The position numbers and the translations under genes are program-made. From Diplosphaera chodatii (lineage: Eukaryota; Chlorophyta; Trebouxiophyceae; Prasiolales; Stichococcaceae), in contig JAALGY010000033.1 in assembly GCA_032358165.1 (NCBI GenBank), positions 2,542,001 through 2,606,000 on the forward strand: a DNA stretch of 64,000 bases, read 5' to 3'. Under the pieces are notes generated by a model. The model did no database searches and was not told the DNA's origin. It saw only the letters and a program-made list of their open reading frames with translations. Below, piece after piece: positions 1 through 10,837 of the stretch (within the stretch, counting starts at the first letter, position 1; every line of letters starts with the position of its first letter).

Positions 1-3000
1 GTGCGGGGACGCTTTTGTTCCATGTCAAAAATGCCAACCACATGACGATCATGGTGCTGGAACGATCGGGCGGTCAGCGGCATGGGCCCTCCACCTGTGC
101 AGGTGGAGCACACGGTCACTGAGGAGGTCATGGGCATCGACATCGTGCAGGTGCAGTCCGTGCTGTGCTGCCGTCAGCCGGGCAGTGTGAGGTGGCAGAT
201 GACTGCGTGGCAATGGCGGTCTGCAACAGAACATGCCATGCGTCTTGCTGGGTGCGTGCAGTCTCAAATCAAGATTGCGGGCGGCGCGACGCTCGGGTCC
301 ATGGGCATCGGCACCCAGGAGGACGTGGGCCAGCCGCTGGGCTACGCGCTGCAGTGCCGCATCACCGCCGAGGACCCTGCCGCCAACTTCCAGGTGTCAG
401 CAGGCACCAAGCCTTTGTCATGACTGGGACTGCCTCAGGGGCTGTCCACCCAATATCAGAGTGCTGCACCGTCAAAGCGGCAAGTGGCTGGCAGGTTGCA
501 TCAACTTGTGTATCTGCTGTCCAGGACATTTGTTGGGACATAGTGCGAGCGTTTCCCGAACGTGTACTACTTGTTTTCTGCAGCCGGACACAGGGCGCAT
601 ACAGGCGTACCGCTCGCCTGGCGGCCCCGGCATCAGGCTGGACGGCGCACTGGGCGCTGGCAACACTGTGTCGCGGTACTACGACAGCCTGCTGACAAAG
701 GTGCAAGTGCACACTGCCCTGCGCTATAGGTGTTTGCAGTCGCCCGTGCAGCTGCTGGCAGCGCATGGTTTTGATAATGGCGTGCCGCACAGCTGCTGAT
801 GTCCACCCTGCTGCAAGCGCAGGTCATTTGCCATGGCAAATCCTACATCTCAGCAGTCCAGAAGATGCAGCGTGCTCTCTGTGAGTTGCTGCAGTGCTTG
901 TATTTGTCTTATCGTGAATAGGTGCCTTTGTGCAGAGCTGTGTTCGAAGCAGCATGCCACATCAATATCTGTTCATTCATTGCCATGTGCCCTGTGCTGC
1001 AGATGAGTTCCATATCCGCGGCGTCAAAACCAGTGCGCGCCTACCCAAGTGCTGTCAGCTTGCTGTGGCAGCTTTCGTTGAGCTTGTGACCCAGTTGAAT
1101 GCAACACTGTGCCGCCACCTGCAGACATCGGTTTCCTGGAGAACGTGCTGCGGCACCCGGAGTTCCTGTCGGGCACTGCCACCACATCCTTCATCGAGCG
1201 TAACCCGCAGCTCATCAGCGAGCTGTCTGGCTCGTCCATCCCCGACTCCTCCAAGCTGCTCACATACTTGGGCGAGCTGGTGAGCACATGCTTATGTGCA
1301 GGTGTCCGTTTACACTCTAGATATAGTTCCTGGCTTGACACCAGGGTATGCATCCGGTGGTGCACCCTGCTGCCATAGGATCTGCTTGTGCTCAACTGTG
1401 CTGCACAGCGCACGGGGACTGAGGGTTGCTTTTCCCCCGCTGCAGGTGGTGAATGGGCCGGACCATGCGGGCGCGGTGGGGCCGCCGCCCAGCCGCATCG
1501 TGCCGGAGCCACTGGTGGTGCCAGACACAGCGCCGCCCGCCGGCTGGCGGAACGTGCTGCAGGACAAGGGCCCAGCCGGCTTTGCAAAGGTGGGTGGGCA
1601 GTATGCTGTGACGGTTCTGTCCTGGAGTACCCCGGACGGCTGGACTGTGCGTGTTCTGACAACTGCCTCCCAAAACTGTGCAGGTTTGGTGATCTTCTCA
1701 GGCACTGTTGTCTGATGCTGCACTGCAGGCCATCAGGGAGCACAAGGGCGTGCTCATCACTGACACCACCTGGCGTGACGCGCACCAGAGCCTGCTGGCC
1801 ACACGCATGCGGGTGCACGCCAATTTCAATTTGTGATGCCAATGACTGCTGCCACAGTAGCTCTGCAACAGTGGCAGGCACCACACCTGTGTCCCATAGC
1901 ATTCACGCAAGCCAAGAGAATGCTGACATGCAGACACACGACATCCTGAAGGCGGCTCCAGCCACCGCACACGCGCTGGCAGGCGCAGCGTCCCTGGAGT
2001 GCTGGGGCGGCGCCACGTTCGATGGTGCGGCTACCCCAATGCAAGACGCCTCACCACACAGCATCCGAGTGCGCTCTCCTGTTAACATGGTCGCCCAGAT
2101 CCACGGTCACAGCTTGTCCGCGTGGTGGTGTGCAGTGAGCCTGCGCTTCCTGCACGAGTGCCCCTGGCGGCGCCTGGAGCAGATCCGGGAGGCAGTGCCC
2201 AACATCCCGCTGCAGGTGCTGAACGATGCCAGGACTGTACAAGAGGCCATCACCACCCCATTACAATTCCTTGACAGACACACACTGCTGACACAACTGC
2301 AAGCCATTGCAGATGCTGTTGCGAGGCGCAAATGCCGTGGGCTACACAACATACGCGGACAATGTTGTGCGAGCCTTTGTGAAAGAGTCGGTGCGCCTTG
2401 CATGGTCGAGACAGTGCTACAGTAGCCACACAAGCTGAAGCAAAGTTCCTTGGTACTGATATGCTCTGTTTGACATTCTCCCACAGGTCAAAGCCGGCAT
2501 GGTAAGCAATGCTGCTCTGATTGACGCTGGATCTGGCTGCAAGTTCAGGGGACTGCCACATGAGATGCGTGTGAGCGGCTGAGATATATACCGGGGTGCT
2601 GCAGGATATTTTTCGTGTTTTCGACAGCCTGAACTATCTGGACAACCTGAAGTTCGGCCTCGACGCTGTGATGGATGCTGGTGGCGTGGCGGAGGGCACC
2701 ATCTGCTACACTGGCGACATCTCAGACCCCCGGAAAAAGAAGGTGCGACATTTGCTGTCCAGGAGCTTGGCGTGCTGTTTGCCTGAGGTACCAGCATACA
2801 AGCAGGTTCGTCGTTTCAGTAAGAGCACCACTTGACGGCAGTTGACGCTGGCAATACTGATTTTTCTGCAGTACAAATTGGAGTACTATCTGGAGATGGC
2901 GGATGCACTGGTCACTCACGGCGTGCACACACTAGCAATCAAAGATATGGTGGGCTGCGTGGTCATACGCCTGCCTGCCTGCCTGGTGTATGAATGCTCC

Positions 3001-6000
3001 GTTGCATCTCACGCACAAGACTGCATGCATCTCCTGCCGTACAGAACGTTGTGTTGTTGACTGTTTCACAGGCTGGTCTCTTAAGACCGCGCGCTGCAAC
3101 GACCCTGATCCAGGCTCTGAGGTCTGTGTCAATCCTTTTCTTGACCTTTGATTGTTGGCACTGCTTGCCAGTTGCCTCATGCGCTTCTCAGTACACATTG
3201 AGTGTGAGTGTCAGAAAGCATGCCCTGCAGGAAACAGCACCCAGACGTGCCGATTCACGTGCATACGCACGACACAGCTGGCACGGGGGTGGCCACACAG
3301 CTCGCCTGCGCCATGGCGGGGGCAGACATCGTCGACTGTGCCATTGACTCAATGTCAGGTGGGCACGAAAGGATTGTCACATTGCCTTGGACTGCGGCAC
3401 CACTGAACATGCCTCAGCATTCTCATTGTTGACCAGCGTGCCATAGCACCACCTACGCTGTGCAAGGTGCTGTTGTCACTGCAGGGTGCACGTCGCAACC
3501 GTCCATGGGCGCCATCATCAATGGTCTGGCGGGCACAGACGCAGACACTGGCATCCAGCCGGAAGCAATCCTGCCGCTCATTGCATTCTGGGAGCAGACT
3601 CGGGGGCTGTACCAGCCCTTCGAGGCAGACATGCGAGCAGGCAGCACGGATGTTTATCTGCACGAGATGCCTGGTGGTGAGCTTCCCTGCCTAAGACGGG
3701 CGTGCTAATCATTGCTTGCAGAAGGGGCACATCACTGTTTCCTGAAATAACATCCTCACATCCTCACACACTTGTTGCGCAGGCCAGTACACGAACCTGA
3801 AGGTATGGCTGTTGTCGTGAGCATGCTACTGTGCCAACGAGGCCTGAATCAAGCTCGAGCCCCTGCACTGGTAGCCGCAACATCCGGTGCTTGGCCTGTC
3901 GGTGCAGTTCCAGGCGTTCTCCCTCGGCCTCGGCGCGCAGTGGGAAAAGGTGAAGGCAGCATACGCGGCAGCCAACCGTGCGTTGGGCGACATCGTCAAG
4001 GTGTGCCCGAATGTACCGACCTGTGACCAAATCTCTGTCCTCCCTCTTGGCGCTGCAGTTCATGGTGCTTGCTCCAATGACAGCTGCATGGCGATGGTCA
4101 GCTGCATGAGTTCCTGGGCGCAGGTGACGCCGAGCAGCAAGGTTGTGGGCGACCTCGCGCAGTTCATGGTGCAGAATGAGCTGACTGAAGAGACACTGGT
4201 GGAGCGCGCTGACACGCTGGCGCTGCCGAACAGGTCAGCAACTTGCTGGCGCTTACTGATCTGCATGTCAGCGTCGCGACGTCAAACTGCCACTGCTGCA
4301 CCAGACTAGGAGCCCACATGCCACACCGTCACCTCCAAACCACCATGCTGCATCCTGAGGAGCTGCTTCCTGCGCAGCGTGGTGGAGTTTCTGCAGGGTA
4401 TGATCGGGCAGCCGCCATATGGCGACTGGCCGGAACCGCTGCGCAGCAAGGTGCGCGGCTGCTGTGCTGCTGCAAGTGGGTCCTGCGCTCTGGCGGCAGC
4501 AGCAGGGAGACTGTGCTGATGCCAACCTTCCCGCATGCAGGTCCTGAAGGACAAGCCGCGGGTGGAGGGTCGCCCGGGGGCCTCCCTGGCAGCAGTCAGC
4601 CTCGTCGAACTGGAACAGGATCTGCGGGACAAGTGCGACCCAGCCCTGCATGATGCTGCAGATGATGGTCGTGAGTGAGCAGTATGCCGGCAGCGTCAAA
4701 CCTGCACAGCAGTGAGGAATCCATGCCCGCTGTCCAGGTACAACGACTTTCGGTACCTGCCAGAGCAGCGGCGGCATCGGGACATGCTGTCGTACAGCAT
4801 GTACCCCAAGGTCTACGACGAGTTCAGGTGCAGCCCCAAATGTTCCACCCCAGGACTGCCTAGCCGCGTCATCTGATGCAGGCAGCACTAATCAGCAGTG
4901 CTGGGCTCTCCCAGCACAGCAGGCAGTTGCTGACCCATGCATTGATGACGAATGCACAGGGATTGGTGCTTCAAGTACAGCTCTTTCACAGAGAAGCTGC
5001 CCACACGTGCATTCCTGGTGGCACTGGAAGAGGACGAGGAGATTGAGGCACAGCTGTCGCGCGGCGTCAATGTGCGGCTGTCTTTGTCACACATTCCATA
5101 GGTTTCTGCCTGCTGCTACCCACGTAACTTCGTATTATGTCAATCATCTCATGATATGGCAGCAGGTTGATGCTGTGCCTGAGACACCATGTGGCAAGGC
5201 CGGCCACAATCGGTGCAAATTGCCAACAGCCGCAGTGTGTTCGGTGCCAAATGCGTGGCGCAACTGCTACTGTAGGTGTCCATAAAGTTCAAAGCAGTCT
5301 CAGAGCCGCAGCCCAACGGCAAGGTGGACGTCTTCTTCGAGGTCAACGGCGTTCCACGCGTGGTCGAGGTGGCCGTGTCCGCAAAGGCGGCGGCGGCCAG
5401 CGGCAGTGCGTGTGGCTACTCCTTCTGATCAGTGCATTGTCCGTGGAGGCAGGGCGCGCCTGGCAGTGTTGCCATGCCACAGTGGCCCGCAGTAGGTCTA
5501 CTATGATAGCCTTTCAGCTGCCCGCCTGCTGAGTGGGCTGCGCTGCACGCTGCAGGCAGCGTGCCTGTCGGCAGAGAAAAGGCCGATGTGACAAACGTGG
5601 GCAGCGTCGGTGCTCCCATGGCCGGCGCCATCCTGGAGGTCATCGCCAAGCCAGGTGCCAGGATGTAGCCCCTTGATAGCGCACACCAACCTGCTCTCCT
5701 GAGCGTGCTGGTGCAGCTGCCTGTGTATGTGGCAGCGTGCCGAGGGCAGTGGCGAGACGCCTCCCTTGTCGTCCGCTTGCTCATCACTTGTCACCTTGTT
5801 TTGCTGTCGCCGGGCAGGCTTCTATGCAAAGGCGGGGATGCCGCTGTGTGTCATGTCGGCCATGAAGATGGAGACTGCGGTGTCAGCGCCGCTGTCCGGC
5901 ATGATCAAGCACGTCGCTGTCAGCGCGGTACGGTTCCGTGGCTGCTTGTTGTCGCTGGAGAGCATCTCTCATCGTTGCGAGCAAGGCCATCAGTGCTGAC

Positions 6001-6325
6001 AGAAGTCTCGGCACACTGCCTGCCCTCGGGAACATGGTACCGATTGGTCACCACTGATCGCGTGGATGCCACTGTCATCCACACGCTGCTCGGACAGGGG
6101 CCCTTGCTGCGCACTGCGTGTGCGTTCGTCAGCTGCCGACCCGGAGGGCTGCCTGCGCTGCAGGGGGACGACCTGGATGCGGGCGACCTGCTGGTGCTCA
6201 TGGAGGAGGGCCCCGAGCCGGCCAACCCCATGAAGAGCCTGGATGCGGGGGACTACGGCAGCGACGGCGCCGAGGACGACCCCGACGCCACCAAGCTCGC
6301 CGCCACGCTGGCCAGCGCCAAGTGA
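1..6325 (+). CDS. PYC: Pyruvate carboxylase, 5' part missing (begins inside the biotin carboxylase domain)
   Basis: Biotin-dependent enzyme making oxaloacetate from pyruvate, bicarbonate and ATP. The window opens in an intron; the first exon seen starts at 103 ([16 protein letters not shown], biotin carboxylase active-site region), followed by [13 protein letters not shown] near 340 and the domain end ([10 protein letters not shown]) near 700. The carboxyltransferase domain carries [17 protein letters not shown] near 1780, [20 protein letters not shown] near 2630, the metal/carbamyl-Lys segment IKDM joined across an intron to AGLLRP (2940 and 3072), and [11 protein letters not shown] near 3260. 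The C-terminal biotinyl domain reads [10 protein letters not shown], with the biotinylated Lys codon at 5865-5867. All family blocks appear in order, spread over many short exons. The stop is TGA 6323-6325. An acidic tail of about 40 residues follows the biotinyl domain, which is longer than usual. Compartment cannot be judged because the N-terminus is outside the window. Confidence 0.95.
5853..5882 (+). other. Biotin attachment site of pyruvate carboxylase
   Basis: The codons encode [10 protein letters not shown], the canonical AMKM biotinyl-lysine motif, with Lys at 5865-5867. It sits in an exon that starts after the acceptor near 5817 and leads into the second half of the biotinyl domain ([13 protein letters not shown]). 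Confidence 0.93.
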
Positions 6326-7092
6326 CGGCGCCGAGTGACGGTGCCAGCGCAGGGAAGGCGGCGATCTCCCGGTACCCCAGCAGGCCGGCTGGCGCCCAAA
6401 CAGTGACTGCGCATGATACCTTCTTTGGTTGTTGAGGCAGCATGACTGTGCACTGCAGCTGGGGTATGGTTTTCCTCATCAGAGCTTGCACGAGTTTGCT
6501 TGCAAATCTTCCCTGACATCAGGCTGCAATCAAAGGGTATTGCCGGAAAGAAAGAAAGAATTGCCGGAAACCCGTGTTGTCGGTAAAGCCGTGTTGTTTT
6601 TGCTGCTGCTGTGGTCGATGCCTGGCATGGTGCAAGGCACCTAGGAAACAGCAGTCACACTGCCACCCACCCTGCAGTGCTCACACCTTCAGTACTACCG
6701 TCGGCCGCTGATCTGAGCAGTATGCGCAGCCAGACGGCATCATCATCAGTCTTTCAGGCGTCATCTAGACGATCCAAACCATAGGACCTGCTGCGACGCG
6801 TGGTTGCGCGGGTCACGTCTCGTTGGCTTGCCATCCCGCCACTGCCCTCGTCAATTGTGCGCTTCGCTGCTGTCGACCTGCGATCCAGTAGTCTGCAGGA
6901 ATAATACTCAAGCGTGAGTCGCAGTCTTTTCGCGCTTTTGCGGACGCAGGTGCAATAGGATCTCTGCAGCCGCTGACCAAGTGCAGGAACCCGAAACACG
7001 AAGCGGGCGCTCAAGGCCTGCTGCAGCTTTGCTTTTCGATTCGGCTGAGAATATTAGATACTGGGGTGCAGCATCTAGGCATCAGGAACCTG
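6326..7092. other. Intergenic region, pyruvate carboxylase to ENKD1-like gene
   Basis: About 770 bp between two genes on the same strand. It should hold the 3' UTR of the first and the promoter and 5' UTR of the second. A short purine-rich stretch with a GAAA repeat (6546-6561) is flanked by two copies of TTGCCGGAAA. No coding frame with the local codon bias is seen. Confidence 0.5.
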
Positions 7093-8651
7093 ATGGCACC
7101 AGGTGGCAGGGGCTGCAGCGCAGCCGCTCGCCACCACAACTCATCGCAGCTGGCAGACATCCTGAACCCTGTGCAGGGAATCAGGGACCAGCAGAGAAGG
7201 TGTGATTCATAGGATGTGAAAACTTTCCGGACACTACTTCAGATTTTGCACGATGATGACACGGTCGTAAGTTGCTGTGACATGTGCGCCATACTGACGT
7301 GATGATGAACTGCTCTGGCAGAGCGGGCCTTGTGCCAGTGGATCATGCGAAGGCCAACCGCGAAGCAATCAAGCAGCAGAGCCGCGCCAACCGCGAACGC
7401 AAGGTATTGGGCCTCCATATTGAACAGCCTACGACAATGGGCCCATTGTTCAAGACCTTGCTTCAGGATGGGTCACACTGTGCGCTCGTTGACCATGCCA
7501 GTCATGAAACGTTCATGCGGATATGCCGCAAGGTGTTGGGGGAGCCAGCGACGCCAGACACCCTGCGGCGACCTGCTACTGGTTCATCAACAGGGGTTGG
7601 GCTGCGAGGTCCCAGCTTTGGGCCGCCAGTCGGTCCGCCTGCTGATGGCAAGTACAGGTGTCCGTCTCCAGTCCAAACCGACCCTAATTTGACGGGCAGT
7701 CTGCTTCACACACTTCACTGACTGTGCCGCTTCGTGCATCCATGTTCATGACCCCACGCTTGTGCAATGCCTTTTTCCAGGATGGTTGAGGTCAGCGACA
7801 GGGATTACGTGAGGGAGAATGCAGCTGAGGTGGCGCAGGTGCGGCCACGGACTAAGCACCAGCGCTTTGATGATGGGCGGCAATGGCTGTGCAAGGATGA
7901 GTATGGACTGGTGCCACAGTACCTACAGTCGCACAAGCTGGCGCTCGCTGCTCAGCAGGCCGCCCAGCATGTGAGGCTCCACATACGTTTATGCTGTTGC
8001 CATTCGATATCCTTTCACCTGGTTGCATTAGGTGTCCACAGGCAATGCTGCATCGTTGGCTACATGCTGATCTCCTTCCTTGCATCAGCATATATGGCAG
8101 CAAAGGCAAACTCACTGCCCACAGCGGCCGCAGCAGCGCCAGGTGGCTCCGGCACTCACAAGCGTGTTGAATATGCAGGCAGCGGCGGAGGCGGCGCGGA
8201 TGCCGGCCGGCATGCGGGTGCTGGGCGACGGCGAGCGGCAGGAGATGCTGGACGCCCTGTCCCGCAGCAACCACCAGATCCAGGCCCAGCTGCTGGCCAT
8301 GCCCCTCGTGCTGGAGACCCCCAGCCAGGTGCCGGCCTGACTGCTTCTGCGCACCTGACGGAGACAGCCATCACTTGGGCACCCTTCGTTGCTCTTTGTG
8401 CACAGGCCCCCATGTGCATCGCTGTGACAACACTTCACCAGCCGGTGGTGTGCGTGTTGCACATGGTGGAGGTAAGGCTTCCAACGGCCACCGCTCGGCT
8501 CAAGTCCGCTGCTGGATTAAGTGAACATGCATGCACTCTGCTGCAGGTGCGCCATAGGAAGCAGCTGGAAGAGCGGTTGGCGGAGGTGGAGCAGGCGCTT
8601 CGCATTTTCGCACAGCGCCGCGTGCTGGTCAAATCTGATGATGCTGGGTAA
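7093..8651 (+). CDS. ENKD1-like enkurin-domain protein (cilium/microtubule associated)
   Basis: Enkurin-family proteins bind microtubules and are mostly ciliary. Visible exons: MAPGGRGCSAAARHHNSS... ending at donor 7200, phase-matched to RAGLVPVDHAKANREAIKQQ (7321-7402). Next come a probable middle exon (about 7530-7657), then DRDYVRENAAEVAQ (7795-7838) and CKDEYGLVPQYLQSHK (about 7900-7970). After these are PAGMRVLGDGERQEMLDAL (about 8200) and a last exon, RKQLEERLAEVEQALRIF, ending VLVKSDDAG and TAA. The order and spacing of the charged N-terminal helix, the D-(F/Y)-(I/V)-R-x-N motif, the VPxYL motif and the C-terminal coiled enkurin block match animal ENKD1 along its length. The first ATG of the first phased exon was chosen; an upstream exon is possible and the middle exon is uncertain. 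Confidence 0.78.
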
Positions 8652-9212
8652 TCATTAGCTTATGCAAGCTGATGCATGTCAATCGACACAACTGGCTGGT
8701 TGGAGCTGTGGCCTGCATGCCTGACCGTGTTGTGCGCGCGCAAGTATACTCATGCAGCATTACAGCATCGACTGCACAGCAGAGCTCCTTCACATTTCCA
8801 CTGATATCAGAGTCAGTTTACGTGGATGTAAGCCTCATGTGGCACAAGAAACATAGGCAGCAAATCAGATTCTTGGACCTGCCCACTGCTCTGTCGTGCT
8901 GTGGAGCTGAGGACTCAGCTGGGATGTAAACACCAAAATGTGAAGGGCAGGCATTCGCAACTCAGTCCAATGCTCCATATATACTCTTACATTGATGAGC
9001 AGCCGCTGAAACATATCATATCCAAACGGTTGATGCTCTCGCGGCACCTGGCCATGCAAACGGAAGTTCAGGCATCATCTCAGAGTCTGCTTAAGCTTGG
9101 CATGCTCACCAGCTGAGGCACGGCGGTTGATACGTGCAAATCAGCCGGCCTGGGTGACCGTGCGCTGAGGCCACTGACCAATCACGGCTGAGCATAGCCC
9201 CAGTGCGCAGCG
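8652..9212. other. Intergenic region, ENKD1-like to PUB gene
   Basis: About 560 bp without a credible coding frame. It contains TGTAA motifs at 8827-8831 and near 8925, candidate green-algal poly(A) signals for the upstream gene, and a TATA-like CATATATA near 8975 upstream of the PUB gene. Confidence 0.4.
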
Positions 9213-10514
9213 ATGGACCACGGTGATGGCCCGGACGCTGCCGCAGAGTCGCCACCCGTGAAGGATTCGTCTGCAGCCGAGGTTCGAGCAGCCGCAGCGG
9301 ACGCTGCCGCCGCACGCTTCGCCAGCCAGCAGCAGCAGGTGTAACAGAAACACATTGAGCATGGGAGCGTGCTGCGTGCGACTTGAGGCAATCCGACATA
9401 ACCTAGTCTCGACATCCCATCACCGTCAACAGTGTATATATCAGCAAGTATGGACGAGCAGGTGTTACAGCTATGCTGGTGTCCCATGTGCATGCGGTCC
9501 TGCTGCAGGGAGCGGTCCTGACGCGGGAGGAGGTGGTGCAGAGCAGGCAGCTGGCGGACGCGCGCGACAGGCTGGCCAAGGCGCTGGTGGGGGAGGTCAT
9601 GGACTACGACCGCAACAGCCCGCAGCTGGCGGCCGCCTGCGTGCACACGCTGCTGCTGATGATCGGCAATGTGCTGGCGGACCCCGGCGATGAGAAGAAG
9701 CGCCTGGTGAGGACACGAAGTGTCTGTGCATCCGTGCTGCAGAAGCTCCTCGTCATACAACGTGAGAACACGCTCACGACTGAACCGCCTTGCGCTGCGA
9801 GAGCGTGGGCATTCGACCAAGCTGAATGGCTGGCATCAGTTGAGTCTGTGATGATGTGGATGAACCCGTGGCAGGTGAAGGTCAGCTCGAAAGCGTTCGC
9901 CAACAAAGTTGCTGCAGCCAAGGGCTCGGACGACTTCCTACGAGCAGCTGGGTGGCGCAAGCGGGTGGGACTGCCCTACAACTGCGTACCAACCTGGCAA
10001 TGTTAGCGTCGAGCAGGCCACCACCACCAACATCATGCATGTGCACAGGTAGCGGAGCTGACAGGGTACTGGCAATTCGAGCACCAGCCGGGGTCGATGC
10101 AGTGGAGGTGACTCTTGGGATCTTGACTCAACGGTGGGCGACCTCGTGCATCACTCATGCTGGTAGTGGATGCTAACAGTCGTGCAGCTGCCATCGCAGG
10201 GTGCTTGAGCTCGCGCAAAAGGAGCTGCAGAAGGCTGTGCAGGCAGTAGAAGACAAGGAACGGAGAGCCGTTGCGGCCCAGACGGCAGCTGCCCAGGTGC
10301 CATTGCCAGACCGACCTGACCGGCCCGACGATGACACAAGATTGCAGCTCTGTCCGTCATCATGTGGCAAAAATCTGGTGCAACATGTTTCCTTGACAAC
10401 AAACCTTAACGTGCTATGCAGAAGAAGGCAGGCGACGACAAAGAGCGTGAAATATTGAAGCAGCAGCTCAAAGCTGACAGGGAAGAGCGCAAGGACCGAT
10501 ATACATATGCCTGA
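9213..10514 (+). CDS. PUB/PUG-domain protein (putative p97/CDC48 cofactor)
   Basis: PUB domains bind the C-terminal tail of the AAA ATPase CDC48/p97. The first exon (9213-9339) encodes MDHGDGPDAAAESPP and an Ala-rich segment. A second exon (from 9509) encodes VVQSRQLADARDRLAKAL and then HTLLLMIGNVLADPGDEKKR. A third (9874-9961) encodes VSSKAFANKVAAAKGSDDFL and AAGWR, which fits the PUB consensus (N-x-P-x-D-x-K-x-R, then a helix, then a GF-like end). Last exons are Gln/Lys/Glu-rich helical segments (LELAQKELQKAVQAV; KEREILKQQLKADREERK), ending at TGA 10512-10514. All visible exon joins are in phase except the one before 10201, which is uncertain. No UBX, UBA or transglutaminase (PNGase) domain is visible. 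Confidence 0.75.
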
Positions 10515-10837
10515 AGTTGCGCAAATCTGAGAGGAGTCATGCGCGGGCAATGCAGCCAGTTTTTCAACTTGGTCAACCAGATCTGTGTACCCAGCATGTA
10601 AAGTCAGCCAGAATGTTCGTGCATATCAGCCTGGGACGACCAGGGATGAGCATAACGTCAGTTCCAGCCACCATCTACTTTGCACCTGTTGCTACCTGCC
10701 AAACCGTCTGTCAACCCTATCCCGTGACTCTCCTGACTGAAGCGGCCGACTTGCACCCCCAGCACATCATATTGTCAGGCAATGTCGAACGTATGTGACA
10801 GCTAGAACCCTGTCAGCTGGCCTGGGGGCTGCCCGCA
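10515..10837. other. Convergent 3' spacer
   Basis: Spacer of 323 bp between the PUB gene (+) and the PHOSPHO-type gene (-). A TGTAA motif at 10597-10601, 83 bp past the PUB stop, is a candidate poly(A) signal. No coding signal. Confidence 0.4.
10597..10601 (+). terminator. Candidate poly(A) signal TGTAA after the PUB gene
   Basis: TGTAA is the usual poly(A) signal in chlorophyte green algae. This copy lies 83 bp past the PUB stop, but a 5-mer is expected often by chance. Confidence 0.3.

Noticed and set aside
1024..1902. 292-codon minus-strand open frame
   Set aside because: It lies antisense across pyruvate carboxylase exons and introns; no homology, and the plus strand explains the sequence.
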